A DNA stretch of 14,045 nt from Lachnospiraceae bacterium (GCA_004557975.1 SFEV01000068.1:1-14045); one strand, 5' to 3'; shown: positions 6,544 to 13,821, counted from the stretch's first letter. Notes: generated by a model not told the origin, from the letters alone. Numbers and translations are program-made.

Positions 6544-7413
6544 ATGGGCAGAAAAAAAGAAAACAGGAAAAGAAGACAGACAGATCTGAAAATAGTGGCT
6601 GTCACGGTTCTGATTATTGTTGTTACACTGTATCCTGTGATCTACGTGGTCAGTATGTCTTTCAGCGACCCGAATCATGTGCTGGCGAGAGATATATACC
6701 TTTTTCCGAAAGGATTTTCTCTGAAAGCATACAAAATGATTCTGCAGAACAAATCAGTCCTTACCTCTTTCGGGAATACGATCTGGTATACTCTGGTGGG
6801 AACTACCATGAGCGTGGTGCTGACCGCGACCACGGCGTATCCCCTGTCGAGAAGGCATTTTTTCCTGAGAAAACAGCTTTCTTTTCTGATGACACTTACC
6901 ATGTTTGTCAGCGGCGGACTGATTCCCCTCTATGTTCTGGTACAGAATCTGCACCTGTACAATACCAGGTGGGCTATTATTCTGCCCTACATTATCAGTG
7001 CGTATAATCTGATTATTACGAGATCTTTCTTTGAGTCGCTGCCGGAGGAAATGGCAGATGCGGTGAAGATTGACGGCGGATCGGAGTGGACAATTATGAC
7101 CAGAGTATTTATTCCGCTGTCCAAGCCTATTATTTCCGTGCTGATTCTGTTTTACGGAGTAGGATACTGGAACAGCTATTTTGCGCCACTGATTTTCCTT
7201 TCAGATGAAAAACTGAAACCGATTCAGCTGTATCTGAGAGGAATTCTGATCACCAGTGAAATTCAGTCATCGGGAATGGGCATGGATGCGGTGCTGATGA
7301 ATGAACAGATGAAATATGCGGTAATTGTGATTGCATGCTTCCCGATTATGGTATTGTATCCTTTCATTCAGAAATATTTTGAGAAAGGTGTTCTGATTGG
7401 AGCTGTCAAATAA
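6544..7413 (+). CDS. ABC transporter permease, CUT1 family (YtcP/UgpE-like)
   Basis: This is the second channel subunit, 289 residues, with a very basic cytoplasmic start and about six membrane segments (near 17-37, 76-99, 112-134, 142-160, 190-212 and 258-274). The EAA loop is at 166-195 and contains EEMADAVKIDGGSEW and the closing IPLSKP. The ending YFEKGVLIGAVK is characteristic of this permease subgroup. A strong AGGGGGGAG lies just upstream of ATG 6544. No ATP-binding subunit follows. CUT1 systems of this type in Firmicutes usually share one MsmX-like ATPase encoded elsewhere, so the transporter here is incomplete only in the local sense. Confidence 0.94.
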   Translation: MGRKKENRKRRQTDLKIVAVTVLIIVVTLYPVIYVVSMSFSDPNHVLARDIYLFPKGFSLKAYKMILQNKSVLTSFGNTIWYTLVGTTMSVVLTATTAYPLSRRHFFLRKQLSFLMTLTMFVSGGLIPLYVLVQNLHLYNTRWAIILPYIISAYNLIITRSFFESLPEEMADAVKIDGGSEWTIMTRVFIPLSKPIISVLILFYGVGYWNSYFAPLIFLSDEKLKPIQLYLRGILITSEIQSSGMGMDAVLMNEQMKYAVIVIACFPIMVLYPFIQKYFEKGVLIGAVK

Positions 7414-7435
7414 AATTCAGAAAGGGGAGGTTCGG

Positions 7436-8443
7436 ATGAGAATAAAAGCGCCGGAATCGTTGAGCAGTTCGGAAAGAATTGCATTTTATGATTGTGAGGA
7501 GAACAGACAGTATTATCAGTACGGAACGGCAGGCGGATGGGAAAAGTATGAACACAACCCGGTGTTCGGAGGGGATTACGGAACATGCTTTGATGTAAGT
7601 CTGCTACTGGAAGAGACAGAGGAGGGTCCTCTGTTTAAAATGTGGTTTTCCTGGAGACCCAGAAGATCCATTGGCTATACCCACAGCAGAGACGGGATCC
7701 ACTGGGAGGAGCCTGTGGTTGTACTGGAGCCTCTGCCGGGCTCAGAATGGGAGGCAGATGAAATCAACCGTCCCACGGTCATTTTTAAGGACGGGAAATA
7801 TCTCATGTGGTATTCCGGACAGATGCGGCCTTATCGGGAAAACGGGCGCTCTGTCATCGGTCTGGCAGAGAGTGAGGACGGCCTTCACTGGATCCGTCGC
7901 CGGGAGCCTGTGATGGAGCCGGATCAGCCCTGGGAGCTGCAGGCAATCATGTGTCCTCATGTTCTGTTTGATGAGGAAGAAAAGCTGTACAGAATGTGGT
8001 ACGCTGCCGGCTGCAACCATGAGCCTGATGCCATCGGATATGCCTCCAGCAGAGATGGAGTTCACTGGGAAAAGAGTCAGAAGAATCCGGTATTTATTCC
8101 GGATCCCTCACATTTGTGGGAGCAGCATAAAGTGGTGGCACCCTGCGTCATAAAGGAGGATGGCTGGTTTTATATGTTTTATGTGGGCCATCTGCATGAG
8201 GAGCGCGCGCAGGTGGGACTGGCGAGATCGCGAAATGGAATTGACGGCTGGGAGAGACATCCCGAAAATCCTCTGATCTGCCCCACAGAAGGAACGTGGG
8301 ATTCGGTTGCGGTATACAAACCATTTGTTCTGAGGGTGGGAAATAAGTGGATGATGTGGTATAATGGAGCTGAATACGACGAACCTGTATGGGTCTTCGA
8401 GCAGATTGGACTTGCAGTTCTGGACAGGGAGCAGCTGTTTTGA
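7436..8443 (+). CDS. cytoplasmic five-bladed beta-propeller glycosidase-like enzyme
   Basis: The 335-residue protein probably processes the imported sugar. The pattern (I/V)G(Y/L)xxSxDG(I/V)HW occurs at 79-90, 141-152 and 200-211, in variant form at 260-272, and as a start only (IGLAVLD) at 324-330. Each is partnered by a strand such as KMWFS (68-72), LMWYSG (123-128), RMWYAA (186-191), MFYVG (247-251) or MMWYNG (306-311). Five such blades fit the GH32/43/62/68/130-type propeller fold. Asp53 (CFDVSL) and Glu106/Asp108 are candidate active-site acids. There is no signal peptide. ATG 7436 is chosen because AGGGGAGG sits five bases upstream; an in-frame TTG at 7397 lies inside the permease gene. 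The exact GH family, and hydrolase versus phosphorylase, are undecided. It is the last gene of the operon. Confidence 0.8.
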   Translation: MRIKAPESLSSSERIAFYDCEENRQYYQYGTAGGWEKYEHNPVFGGDYGTCFDVSLLLEETEEGPLFKMWFSWRPRRSIGYTHSRDGIHWEEPVVVLEPLPGSEWEADEINRPTVIFKDGKYLMWYSGQMRPYRENGRSVIGLAESEDGLHWIRRREPVMEPDQPWELQAIMCPHVLFDEEEKLYRMWYAAGCNHEPDAIGYASSRDGVHWEKSQKNPVFIPDPSHLWEQHKVVAPCVIKEDGWFYMFYVGHLHEERAQVGLARSRNGIDGWERHPENPLICPTEGTWDSVAVYKPFVLRVGNKWMMWYNGAEYDEPVWVFEQIGLAVLDREQLF

Positions 8444-8447
8444 GAAG

Positions 8448-8490
8448 AAGGAGAACTGTTGACATGGAACAGTTCTCCTTATATATTTTA
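8448..8490 (+). terminator. intrinsic terminator of the transporter operon
   Basis: AAGGAGAACTGTT (8448-8460) and AACAGTTCTCCTT (8468-8480) are perfect 13-bp arms around loop GACATGG, followed by the T-rich ATATATTTTA. It begins five bases after the stop codon of the propeller-enzyme gene. The same bases also carry the -35 box of a promoter for the next gene. Confidence 0.8.
8459..8487 (+). promoter_or_regulatory. promoter of the AraC-family regulator, nested in the terminator
   Basis: A perfect TTGACA (8459-8464) lies at the loop of the terminator hairpin. After a 17-base spacer, TATATT (8482-8487, five of six matches) forms the -10. Transcription would start near 8494, leaving a leader of about 130 bases before the regulator ATG. 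The regulator would therefore be made independently of the sugar operon. Confidence 0.65.
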
Positions 8491-8526
8491 ACCGATAAAC
8501 TGCAAAGCATGACGCGCACCCTGCAG

Positions 8527-8549
8527 CAAGAATGCCGGCGGCATTCTTG
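8527..8549 (+). repeat. 10-bp hairpin in the regulator leader
   Basis: CAAGAATGCC (8527-8536) and GGCATTCTTG (8540-8549) are perfect complements with a three-base loop. No T-run follows, so this is not a terminator. It lies in the predicted leader of the regulator mRNA and could also be a symmetrical protein binding site. Confidence 0.6.
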
Positions 8550-8573
8550 AATCGGTTATGAGCAGGCAGCAAA

Positions 8574-8592
8574 GCGGATTGCGAATATCCGC
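8574..8592 (+). repeat. 16-base intergenic repeat, copy 2, within a small hairpin
   Basis: GATTGCGAATATCCGC (8577-8592) repeats the copy at 5474-5489. Here the preceding GCG allows GCGGAT (8574-8579) to pair with ATCCGC (8587-8592) around a seven-base loop. It ends 31 bases before the regulator start codon. Confidence 0.6.
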
Positions 8593-8623
8593 CTGACAAG
8601 GAGAAGAAAGAGCGATTATAGAA

Positions 8624-10867
8624 ATGGAAAAACGATATCAGACCAAGAAAAAAATGTATATTTCTTATATAGTGATTCCGACTCTGATGCTGATAATAGT
8701 TTCGGTCATTTTTGCCAGCGTATATCAGCAGATGTCACGGAAGAGAATACTTGCTTTTGAGAACCGTGTATCGGAAAATGTGGAAGAACAGCTGAAAAAT
8801 ACGATGGATAATCTGCTCAAAACAGTATCTCAGTATTCCATGACTCCCTGGGTACGGCGTCTGAAGTACATGCAGAAAATTCCCGGAATGGTTCAGGAAA
8901 GTATAGAAGCTTCAGAAATTTCAGATTACGCGGGAATTCTTTCACTTACTGAAATCAATGATACGATCATAGAATCCATATGCATATATTACAGCCTGGG
9001 AGAATTCGGAATCTGCAGTTCCGGAAAGGTAGACTGGCAGAAATTCAGATCTCTCTATACGCTTACCAGCCAGGACAGTGAACTTCTGTCGGAATCTGTC
9101 TTCGACAGAAATCATCAGAAAACGATTTATCATAATGTGGAGATCACAAAAAACGGAAAGCGTGTCAGAGGTTTTGTGATGATCCAGACGATTCCTCTGG
9201 AAAATGTATATTCCAGTGAGGCCCATGTGCTCTTCTTTATTCCCTATGAGAATCTTCTGAACTATATCGGAAAGTTTGCCGATGATGATATGGAGTATCT
9301 GTACCTGACAGACGGCAGCCGGATTCTGTGCGGCAGCGCGGACGGCGGGCCGTTGGAACAGGGAGATTCTCTTGAAGATCTGAAATCTTCGGATGGCAGA
9401 CTGGCGTATCAGAAATCGCTGAAACGGTACATTTCTGAGTATACAAAGGTGGGAATGGATATAGGCGTTGTGCAGGTGCTGAATCCGGACTGCCTGAGCC
9501 GTGATCTGTACGTTTTCCTGCGGTGGATTCTGGCCGGATGCGCCATAATGGCCGTATTGATTCATCTGGTTGCCTGGAGGCTGACTCAGTACAGCTACCA
9601 GCCTCTGGAGCATATCATGAATCTGATCGATGAGGCAGATGAGGATACGGTCAATGAGTACGCTGTGATTGAAAAGGCGCTGCTGGAGCTGAATACTGAG
9701 AAAAAGAAACGTCTTGAGCTTGAAATGTATGAGCAGAATCCGCTGCTGGAGCAGTATATTCTCCACAATATTCTACATACCGGAAAGCAGCTTCCCGGGG
9801 AGCTGGAATATGTGAATACCATGCGCAAATACCTGATGTTCCGCTGCCTGATGCTGGCAGACGGTCCGGAAGCAAAGGTTCATATTGGAGAAATTGATGC
9901 GTGTCTGGCTGTGTATCCGCAGATCCATGCCGCATTTGTAAAAGAAGATACCTGTTTTGTGTGGGTTCTCAGCTACGGAGAAGAAAAGCTGGCAGAGGAG
10001 ATGGTGGATTACCTGCAGCAGACCTTTCAGGAAATGAAATACAAAAATGCCGTCATGGCGGTGAGCAGAGTATATGAGGATATCAGAGCGCTGCCGGCTG
10101 CATGCCGGGAAGCCTCAGAGTTGCTGAGATACAGGTTTTTCTTTCGGGATTATCATATTGTACAGTATGAGGCAGTTCAGACTGAGGAAAGAAAAGCAGG
10201 AAATCAGACGTTTGAGGTGACTAAAGGTGATTGGGAAAAGCTTCAGGATACAATTGCGGATATGGACGCCGGAGGAGCCGCTGATCAGTATGAAGTGATT
10301 CTGCGCAGAAATTTCTATGACAGTATGCTTACACGTGAGAGCTGGGAGGAAGGAACTGTTCAGCTGAACGAAAAAATTCTCGACACGATACGCATGCAGT
10401 ATGGGAAACTGCTCATTGAGCCCGGGGAGATTATAAAACCGGACAATTTCAGGAGTCTTGAGAGTTATCTGCAGAATTTCCGTATCCGGATAGTCAATGT
10501 CATGGAACGCTGCCGCACTCAGGAAAACCCGGCCTATGCGGCCAGAAATAAAATGATTCGTGAATACGTAGATGCACACCTGACTGATGCCAATCTGTCC
10601 TTAAGTGAAACTGCCCGGACGATGCATTACACATCCACTTATTTTGGAAAATATTTCAAAGACCAGTTTGGATGTGCTTTTCAGCAGTATGTGGCAGAAA
10701 GGAGAATCGAGTGTGCAAAGGAATACCTGAGGCAGGATCCGGAAGGCAAGAAGATGAGTGTTTCTGACATTGCACTTTCCTGCGGATTTACGAATGATGT
10801 CACGTTCCGCCGGACTTTCAAGCGGTATACGGGCAGGACTCCGTCACAGTTTGCAAGGGGAGAGTGA
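8624..10867 (+). CDS. membrane-anchored AraC-family transcriptional regulator with extracellular sensor
   Basis: This 747-residue protein likely senses an external ligand and controls the neighbouring transporter operon. Membrane helix 1 spans about 12-34 and helix 2 about 297-318. The roughly 260 residues between them form an extracellular domain of the dCACHE/YesM-like sort. After helix 2 comes a charged helical linker (about 325-370), then a cytoplasmic domain resembling the middle region of YesS/YesN-type regulators. The C-terminal AraC domain (about 644-745) has both helix-turn-helix units: LSLSETARTMHYTSTYFGKYFK, and MSVSDIALSCGF followed by FRRTFKRYTGRTPSQF. No receiver domain or histidine kinase is present, so signalling should be direct within one polypeptide. 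The start is ATG 8624 with only a weak GAAAGAG about 11 bases upstream; the stronger AAGGAG at 8598 is too far away. Low translation is plausible. Confidence 0.92.
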   Translation: MEKRYQTKKKMYISYIVIPTLMLIIVSVIFASVYQQMSRKRILAFENRVSENVEEQLKNTMDNLLKTVSQYSMTPWVRRLKYMQKIPGMVQESIEASEISDYAGILSLTEINDTIIESICIYYSLGEFGICSSGKVDWQKFRSLYTLTSQDSELLSESVFDRNHQKTIYHNVEITKNGKRVRGFVMIQTIPLENVYSSEAHVLFFIPYENLLNYIGKFADDDMEYLYLTDGSRILCGSADGGPLEQGDSLEDLKSSDGRLAYQKSLKRYISEYTKVGMDIGVVQVLNPDCLSRDLYVFLRWILAGCAIMAVLIHLVAWRLTQYSYQPLEHIMNLIDEADEDTVNEYAVIEKALLELNTEKKKRLELEMYEQNPLLEQYILHNILHTGKQLPGELEYVNTMRKYLMFRCLMLADGPEAKVHIGEIDACLAVYPQIHAAFVKEDTCFVWVLSYGEEKLAEEMVDYLQQTFQEMKYKNAVMAVSRVYEDIRALPAACREASELLRYRFFFRDYHIVQYEAVQTEERKAGNQTFEVTKGDWEKLQDTIADMDAGGAADQYEVILRRNFYDSMLTRESWEEGTVQLNEKILDTIRMQYGKLLIEPGEIIKPDNFRSLESYLQNFRIRIVNVMERCRTQENPAYAARNKMIREYVDAHLTDANLSLSETARTMHYTSTYFGKYFKDQFGCAFQQYVAERRIECAKEYLRQDPEGKKMSVSDIALSCGFTNDVTFRRTFKRYTGRTPSQFARGE

Positions 10868-10914
10868 ACTGTAATATGAATGATAAATTCAGAACAGATA
10901 CGAAATTTTGAGGA

Positions 10915-10943
10915 TTGCCCTATTGCGATTCCTGATTTATAAT
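10915..10943 (+). promoter_or_regulatory. promoter of the yigZ-murI-DUF1934 operon
   Basis: TTGCCC (10915-10920, four of six matches) and a perfect TATAAT (10938-10943) are separated by exactly 17 bases. The predicted start near 10950 lies 57 bases before the YigZ-family start codon. This argues for ATG 11007 as the start, because the longer in-frame extension would overlap the promoter. Confidence 0.6.
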
Positions 10944-11006
10944 AAAGATTACGGTTCGGATGGCAGCCGGAATAATTATACAATTCAGGAAAGTGTAAGG
11001 TCTGAT

Positions 11007-11669
11007 ATGAAACAGATGAAAATAGTATATAAGGGCGGAGAGGGAGAGCTGATCGAAAAGAAGTCGCGCTTCATTGCGACAGTGGTTCCGGTGGAGAGCG
11101 AGGAGGAAGCACTGGATTTTATCGCCGCCATGAAGAAAAAGTACTGGAATGCCACGCACAACTGCTCTGCATTTGTTGTGGGAGAAAACTATGAGATTCA
11201 GCGCTGCAGCGATGACGGGGAGCCTCAGGGTACGGCAGGCAGGCCGATGCTCGATGTGCTGCTGGGGGAGGAGATTCACAATGCGGCCGTGGTGGTGACG
11301 CGGTATTTCGGCGGGACGCTGCTTGGCACAGGCGGCCTGGTCCGCGCCTATTCCAAATCGGTGCAGGAAGGGCTGCGCGGCAGTACAATTATTGAAAAAA
11401 AGATCGGAGCACTGCTTCGAATCAGGACAGATTATAATGGCATCGGGAAGATCCAGTATCTGCTGGGGCAGAGGGGGCTGACGATCACAAATTCTGAATA
11501 TACGGATATTGTGGTCATTGAGACGCTTGTACCGCAGGATCAGATCGCAGCGCTGCGGGAGGCTGTGACGGAAGGCACCAACGGGCGCGCCGCATTTCTG
11601 GAAGAAAAGCCCGTGTGCTTTGCGTTTCTGGATGGTGAGCCGCTGATTTTTCCGGAAGGGAATAAGTAG
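11007..11669 (+). CDS. YigZ/IMPACT (UPF0029) family protein
   Basis: The 220-residue protein carries the family core: CSDDGEPQGTAGRPML (67-82) followed by VVVTRYFGGTLLGTGGLVRAYS (95-116). The family fold resembles the RNA-binding domain of ribosomal S5-like proteins. Eukaryotic IMPACT regulates the GCN2 kinase, but the bacterial role is unsettled. The protein is soluble and full length. ATG 11007 is preferred, with a modest TAAGG six bases upstream, to any in-frame codon further 5', which would overlap the promoter and add residues without family resemblance. A second Met three codons later is also possible. It is followed after ten bases by murI. Confidence 0.92.
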   Translation: MKQMKIVYKGGEGELIEKKSRFIATVVPVESEEEALDFIAAMKKKYWNATHNCSAFVVGENYEIQRCSDDGEPQGTAGRPMLDVLLGEEIHNAAVVVTRYFGGTLLGTGGLVRAYSKSVQEGLRGSTIIEKKIGALLRIRTDYNGIGKIQYLLGQRGLTITNSEYTDIVVIETLVPQDQIAALREAVTEGTNGRAAFLEEKPVCFAFLDGEPLIFPEGNK

Positions 11670-11679
11670 GAGTATAAAT

Positions 11680-12513
11680 ATGGGAACAGAACAGGAAATC
11701 AGCAGAGCGCCGATAGGAGTCTTTGATTCCGGTGTCGGCGGTCTGACCGTAGCAAGAGAGATTATGAGAAATCTGCCGAATGAGCATATCGTGTATTTTG
11801 GGGATACGGCGCGTGTGCCGTACGGAAGCAAGTCAAAGGATACGATTATCCGCTTTTCGCGGCAGATTATCCGCTTTTTGCAGACGCAGGAGGTAAAGGC
11901 GATTGTAATTGCCTGCAACACGGCCAGCGCGCTTGCTCTGGATGAAGTGGAGAAGGAATTCGACATTCCGATCATCGGAGTGGTAAAGCCGGGAGCGCGC
12001 GTTGCGGCTGCGGCGACCAAAAACAGGAGAATCGGCGTGATCGGAACAGAGAGCACGATCAACAGCCATATGTATCCGAGACTGATTCATGAGCAGGACC
12101 CGGATATTACCGTATTTGAGAAACCGTGCCCTCTGTTTGTACCGCTTGTGGAAGAGGGCTGGCTGAAGGATTCCGTCACCGAGGAGGTGGCAAAGCGGTA
12201 TCTGGATGAGCTTCTTGCTCAGGATATTGACAGCCTGATTCTCGGATGTACGCATTATCCGCTGCTTCGCTCGCTGATTCGCGGAATTGTCGGGGAGCAG
12301 GTGAATCTGGTCAACCCGGCGTATGAGACAGCCAAGGAGCTGGAGCTTCTTCTGAAAGAGAAGCATCTGGAAAATCCGGGAACGAAGGCTCCTGTAAATG
12401 AGCCGTACCGCTTCTTTGTCAGTGATGCCGCGAACAAATTCAAAAATTTCGCCAATTCGATTTTGCCTTATGACATTGAGACGACGCGGAAGATTCATAT
12501 CGAAGAATACTGA
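11680..12513 (+). CDS. murI: glutamate racemase
   Basis: This enzyme converts L-glutamate to D-glutamate for peptidoglycan precursors, without cofactor. The 277 residues contain every hallmark: GVFDSGVGGLTV (13-24), YFGDTARVPYGS (39-50), ACNTASA with catalytic Cys79, and LGCTHYPLL with catalytic Cys190. Both cysteines are present, so the enzyme should be active. The start is ATG 11680 with TAGGAG just upstream. It is the middle gene of a three-gene unit, and spacing on both sides is 10-30 bases. A cell-wall role fits loosely with the penicillin-binding protein on the far side of the window, though the two are not in one operon. Confidence 0.97.
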   Translation: MGTEQEISRAPIGVFDSGVGGLTVAREIMRNLPNEHIVYFGDTARVPYGSKSKDTIIRFSRQIIRFLQTQEVKAIVIACNTASALALDEVEKEFDIPIIGVVKPGARVAAAATKNRRIGVIGTESTINSHMYPRLIHEQDPDITVFEKPCPLFVPLVEEGWLKDSVTEEVAKRYLDELLAQDIDSLILGCTHYPLLRSLIRGIVGEQVNLVNPAYETAKELELLLKEKHLENPGTKAPVNEPYRFFVSDAANKFKNFANSILPYDIETTRKIHIEEY

Positions 12514-12543
12514 TAAAGTCGGGAAACGGAGTGTAGAAATCAA

Positions 12544-12993
12544 ATGACAGAAGATATTCTGGTCAGTGTAAAGGGAATCCATGCACTGGACCCATCTGAG
12601 AAGGACGATGAGGTGGAAATTTTTTCTGCCGGAAAATATTATTTCAAAAACGGAAAACACTACATTCTGTATGAGGAGATGGCCGAGGACGGCAGCGGGG
12701 TGGTGAAGAGCCGCATTACGCTGCGGGACGGCTGCATGGAAGTACAGAAAAAGGGGATTTTCAGCACAAAAATGGTGTTTGAGAAGGACAGGAAAAACAC
12801 CAGCTGGTACAGTACGCCCTTCGGCAATCTGATGACCGGCGTGGAAGTTACGGATATGAACGTGACGGAGCAGGAAGAACTGATAGAGATTAAAGTGGAT
12901 TATATACTGGAGGTCAATTATGAGCGTGTTGCCGACAGCCGCATCTGCATTCGCGTGATGGCTAAGGACAGCGGGTTATTCCATCTGAAATAA
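12544..12993 (+). CDS. DUF1934 (YwiB-like) protein
   Basis: The 149-residue soluble protein resembles the DUF1934 family, small calycin-like beta-barrel proteins of Firmicutes with no settled function. Features matching the family are the opening ILVSVKGI, the segment YYFKNGKHYILYEE (about 32-45), alternating strands around SRITLRDGCMEV, a Tyr-Ser-Thr-Pro-Phe-Gly turn (about 89-94) and a final strand-rich half. The start is ATG 12544 with a moderate ACGGAG about 12 bases upstream. It lies 30 bases after murI and is the last gene before a strong hairpin. Family assignment is by pattern only. Confidence 0.75.
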   Translation: MTEDILVSVKGIHALDPSEKDDEVEIFSAGKYYFKNGKHYILYEEMAEDGSGVVKSRITLRDGCMEVQKKGIFSTKMVFEKDRKNTSWYSTPFGNLMTGVEVTDMNVTEQEELIEIKVDYILEVNYERVADSRICIRVMAKDSGLFHLK

Positions 12994-13049
12994 ACGGGCT
13001 GCTGCAAAACAGATGAGCGAAAGCTCCATCCTTTTGCGGCAGCCCGTTT
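12992..13049. terminator. long shared hairpin between convergent genes
   Basis: AAACGGGCTGC (12992-13002) pairs with GCAGCCCGTTT (13039-13049). The stem continues through a T-G wobble into GCAAAA/TTTTGC, and a second GATG-AGC/GCT-CATC stem caps it with a GAAA loop at 13019-13022. On the minus strand it is followed by TTTATTT, and on the plus strand by a weaker T-containing tail. It probably ends both the murI operon and the convergent membrane-protein gene. Confidence 0.8.
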
Positions 13050-13061
13050 CAATTACGTTTC

Positions 13062-13520
13062 CTACTTTTTCCGTGATACCTTTTCTTTTAATTTTGCCAT
13101 GAATCCTTTTTTCTTCTGCGGAGCTTTTTCCAGTGGTCCGCGGACACCTTTCACTTCCATAATGTAGATACCGCTGACAACTGCTTTGACTTCTTTCTTT
13201 ACCGGGATGGAATCAAAGATTGCCGCGTCACTGACAAGTGTCATGATTCTCGGTCCGACCTTTGCCTTTACGATCGGCAGCTTGGAGCGGCGCATAAGCT
13301 TCGGTGTCTGATCAATCACCATCTGAGGAAGTCCGGACTGTTTGATCGGCAGCTTCTTCTTATCTATAATCAGCATAGAGACGGTCTGCTTCGCAGCTTC
13401 CATCTGCTCCTGCTGGGCAGCCTGCTTTTTCTGCATTCTCCGTCCGACGAAATACAGCACAACGAGTGCAACGATAAGAACTAAAAGGATCACAAACAAA
13501 ACCTGTAAAACTGTTGACAT
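13062..13520 (-). CDS. small single-pass membrane protein of unknown function
   Basis: The 152-residue protein has one N-terminal membrane segment (about 3-26, very rich in Leu and Val), then a basic stretch RRMQKKQ that places the remainder in the cytoplasm. The soluble part contains predicted strands around SMLIIDKKKLPIK and IPVKKEVKAVVSGIYIMEVKG. It ends in a strongly basic tail (KKKGFMAKLKEKVSRKK). I do not recognise the family. ATG 13520 is chosen because GGAGG lies five bases upstream; a GTG at 13532 would fall inside that site. It has its own promoter and converges on the murI operon. Confidence 0.85.
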   Translation of the reverse strand: MSTVLQVLFVILLVLIVALVVLYFVGRRMQKKQAAQQEQMEAAKQTVSMLIIDKKKLPIKQSGLPQMVIDQTPKLMRRSKLPIVKAKVGPRIMTLVSDAAIFDSIPVKKEVKAVVSGIYIMEVKGVRGPLEKAPQKKKGFMAKLKEKVSRKK

Positions 13521-13551
13521 ATGTACCTCCACACGATCAGATTCTCAAAAC

Positions 13552-13580
13552 ATTCTATCATTCTTTGGTGAATAGTTCAA
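13552..13580 (-). promoter_or_regulatory. promoter of the small membrane-protein gene
   Basis: Read on the minus strand, TTGAAC (13580-13575) and TAGAAT (13557-13552) are 17 bases apart, with four and five of six consensus matches. Transcription would begin near 13545, about 25 bases before the ATG at 13520. Confidence 0.6.
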
Positions 13581-13682
13581 GGAAATGTTTATCTTTTCAA
13601 CGCATATATATGGAAAGAAGCGTATAATGCGGAGCTGCATATGGAACAGGTTATGAATTATGTGAAGCCTGAGCTCCCGCTT

Positions 13683-13802
13683 TTATCTGTCAGATACACG
13701 GACCGGAACAGGTTCTCTGATCAGTCCCGGAATCAGTATGTTCAGAAGATCTCTCAGTTGTTTCGGTGTATGATAATATAAATAAATATAAACATTCAGC
13801 AT
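13683..13802 (-). CDS. candidate 39-residue Tyr-rich small protein or leader peptide
   Basis: The frame ATG 13802 to TAA 13683 encodes MLNVYIYLYYHTPKQLRD and 21 further residues ending in PVPVRVSDR. I recognise no family. Support comes from the signals: GAGGAGG at 13816-13810 with a seven-base spacer, an in-frame TGA just upstream that fixes the start, and a strong minus-strand promoter (TTGACG-16-TATAAT) about 75 bases further up. Tyrosine occurs at residues 5, 7, 9 and 10, which would suit a leader peptide. The next co-directional gene is 162 bases downstream and has its own promoter. It could also be a relic of a longer gene. Confidence 0.4.
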   Translation of the reverse strand: MLNVYIYLYYHTPKQLRDLLNILIPGLIREPVPVRVSDR

Positions 13803-13821
13803 AATGATACCTCCTCATATT

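Noticed and set aside
7397..7435. TTG start extending the propeller enzyme by 13 residues
   Set aside because: It lies inside the upstream permease gene and lacks a ribosome binding site, whereas ATG 7436 has AGGGGAGG at ideal spacing.
8942..9766. 274-residue minus-strand ORF opposite the AraC-family regulator
   Set aside because: It has a shadow-frame composition (many Ile, Leu, Gln and His) inside a clear plus-strand gene.
10908..11006. 33-residue N-terminal extension of the YigZ-family protein
   Set aside because: It would overlap the TATAAT promoter at 10938 and shows no resemblance to the family; ATG 11007 gives the usual length.
10920..12062. 380-residue minus-strand ORF opposite yigZ and murI
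   Set aside because: The plus strand encodes two well-matched proteins here with ribosome binding sites. The minus frame is a codon-bias shadow with many Cys, His and Arg and no family motif.
11833..12660. 275-residue minus-strand ORF opposite murI
   Set aside because: It is a shadow frame of murI and the start of the DUF1934 gene, with no ribosome binding site and no motif.
13572..13781. Plus-strand open frame antisense to the 39-codon ORF (contains MEQVMNYVKPELPLLSV)
   Set aside because: It has no start codon with a ribosome binding site, and the minus-strand ORF in the same place has both. It could be a gene relic but nothing supports expression.
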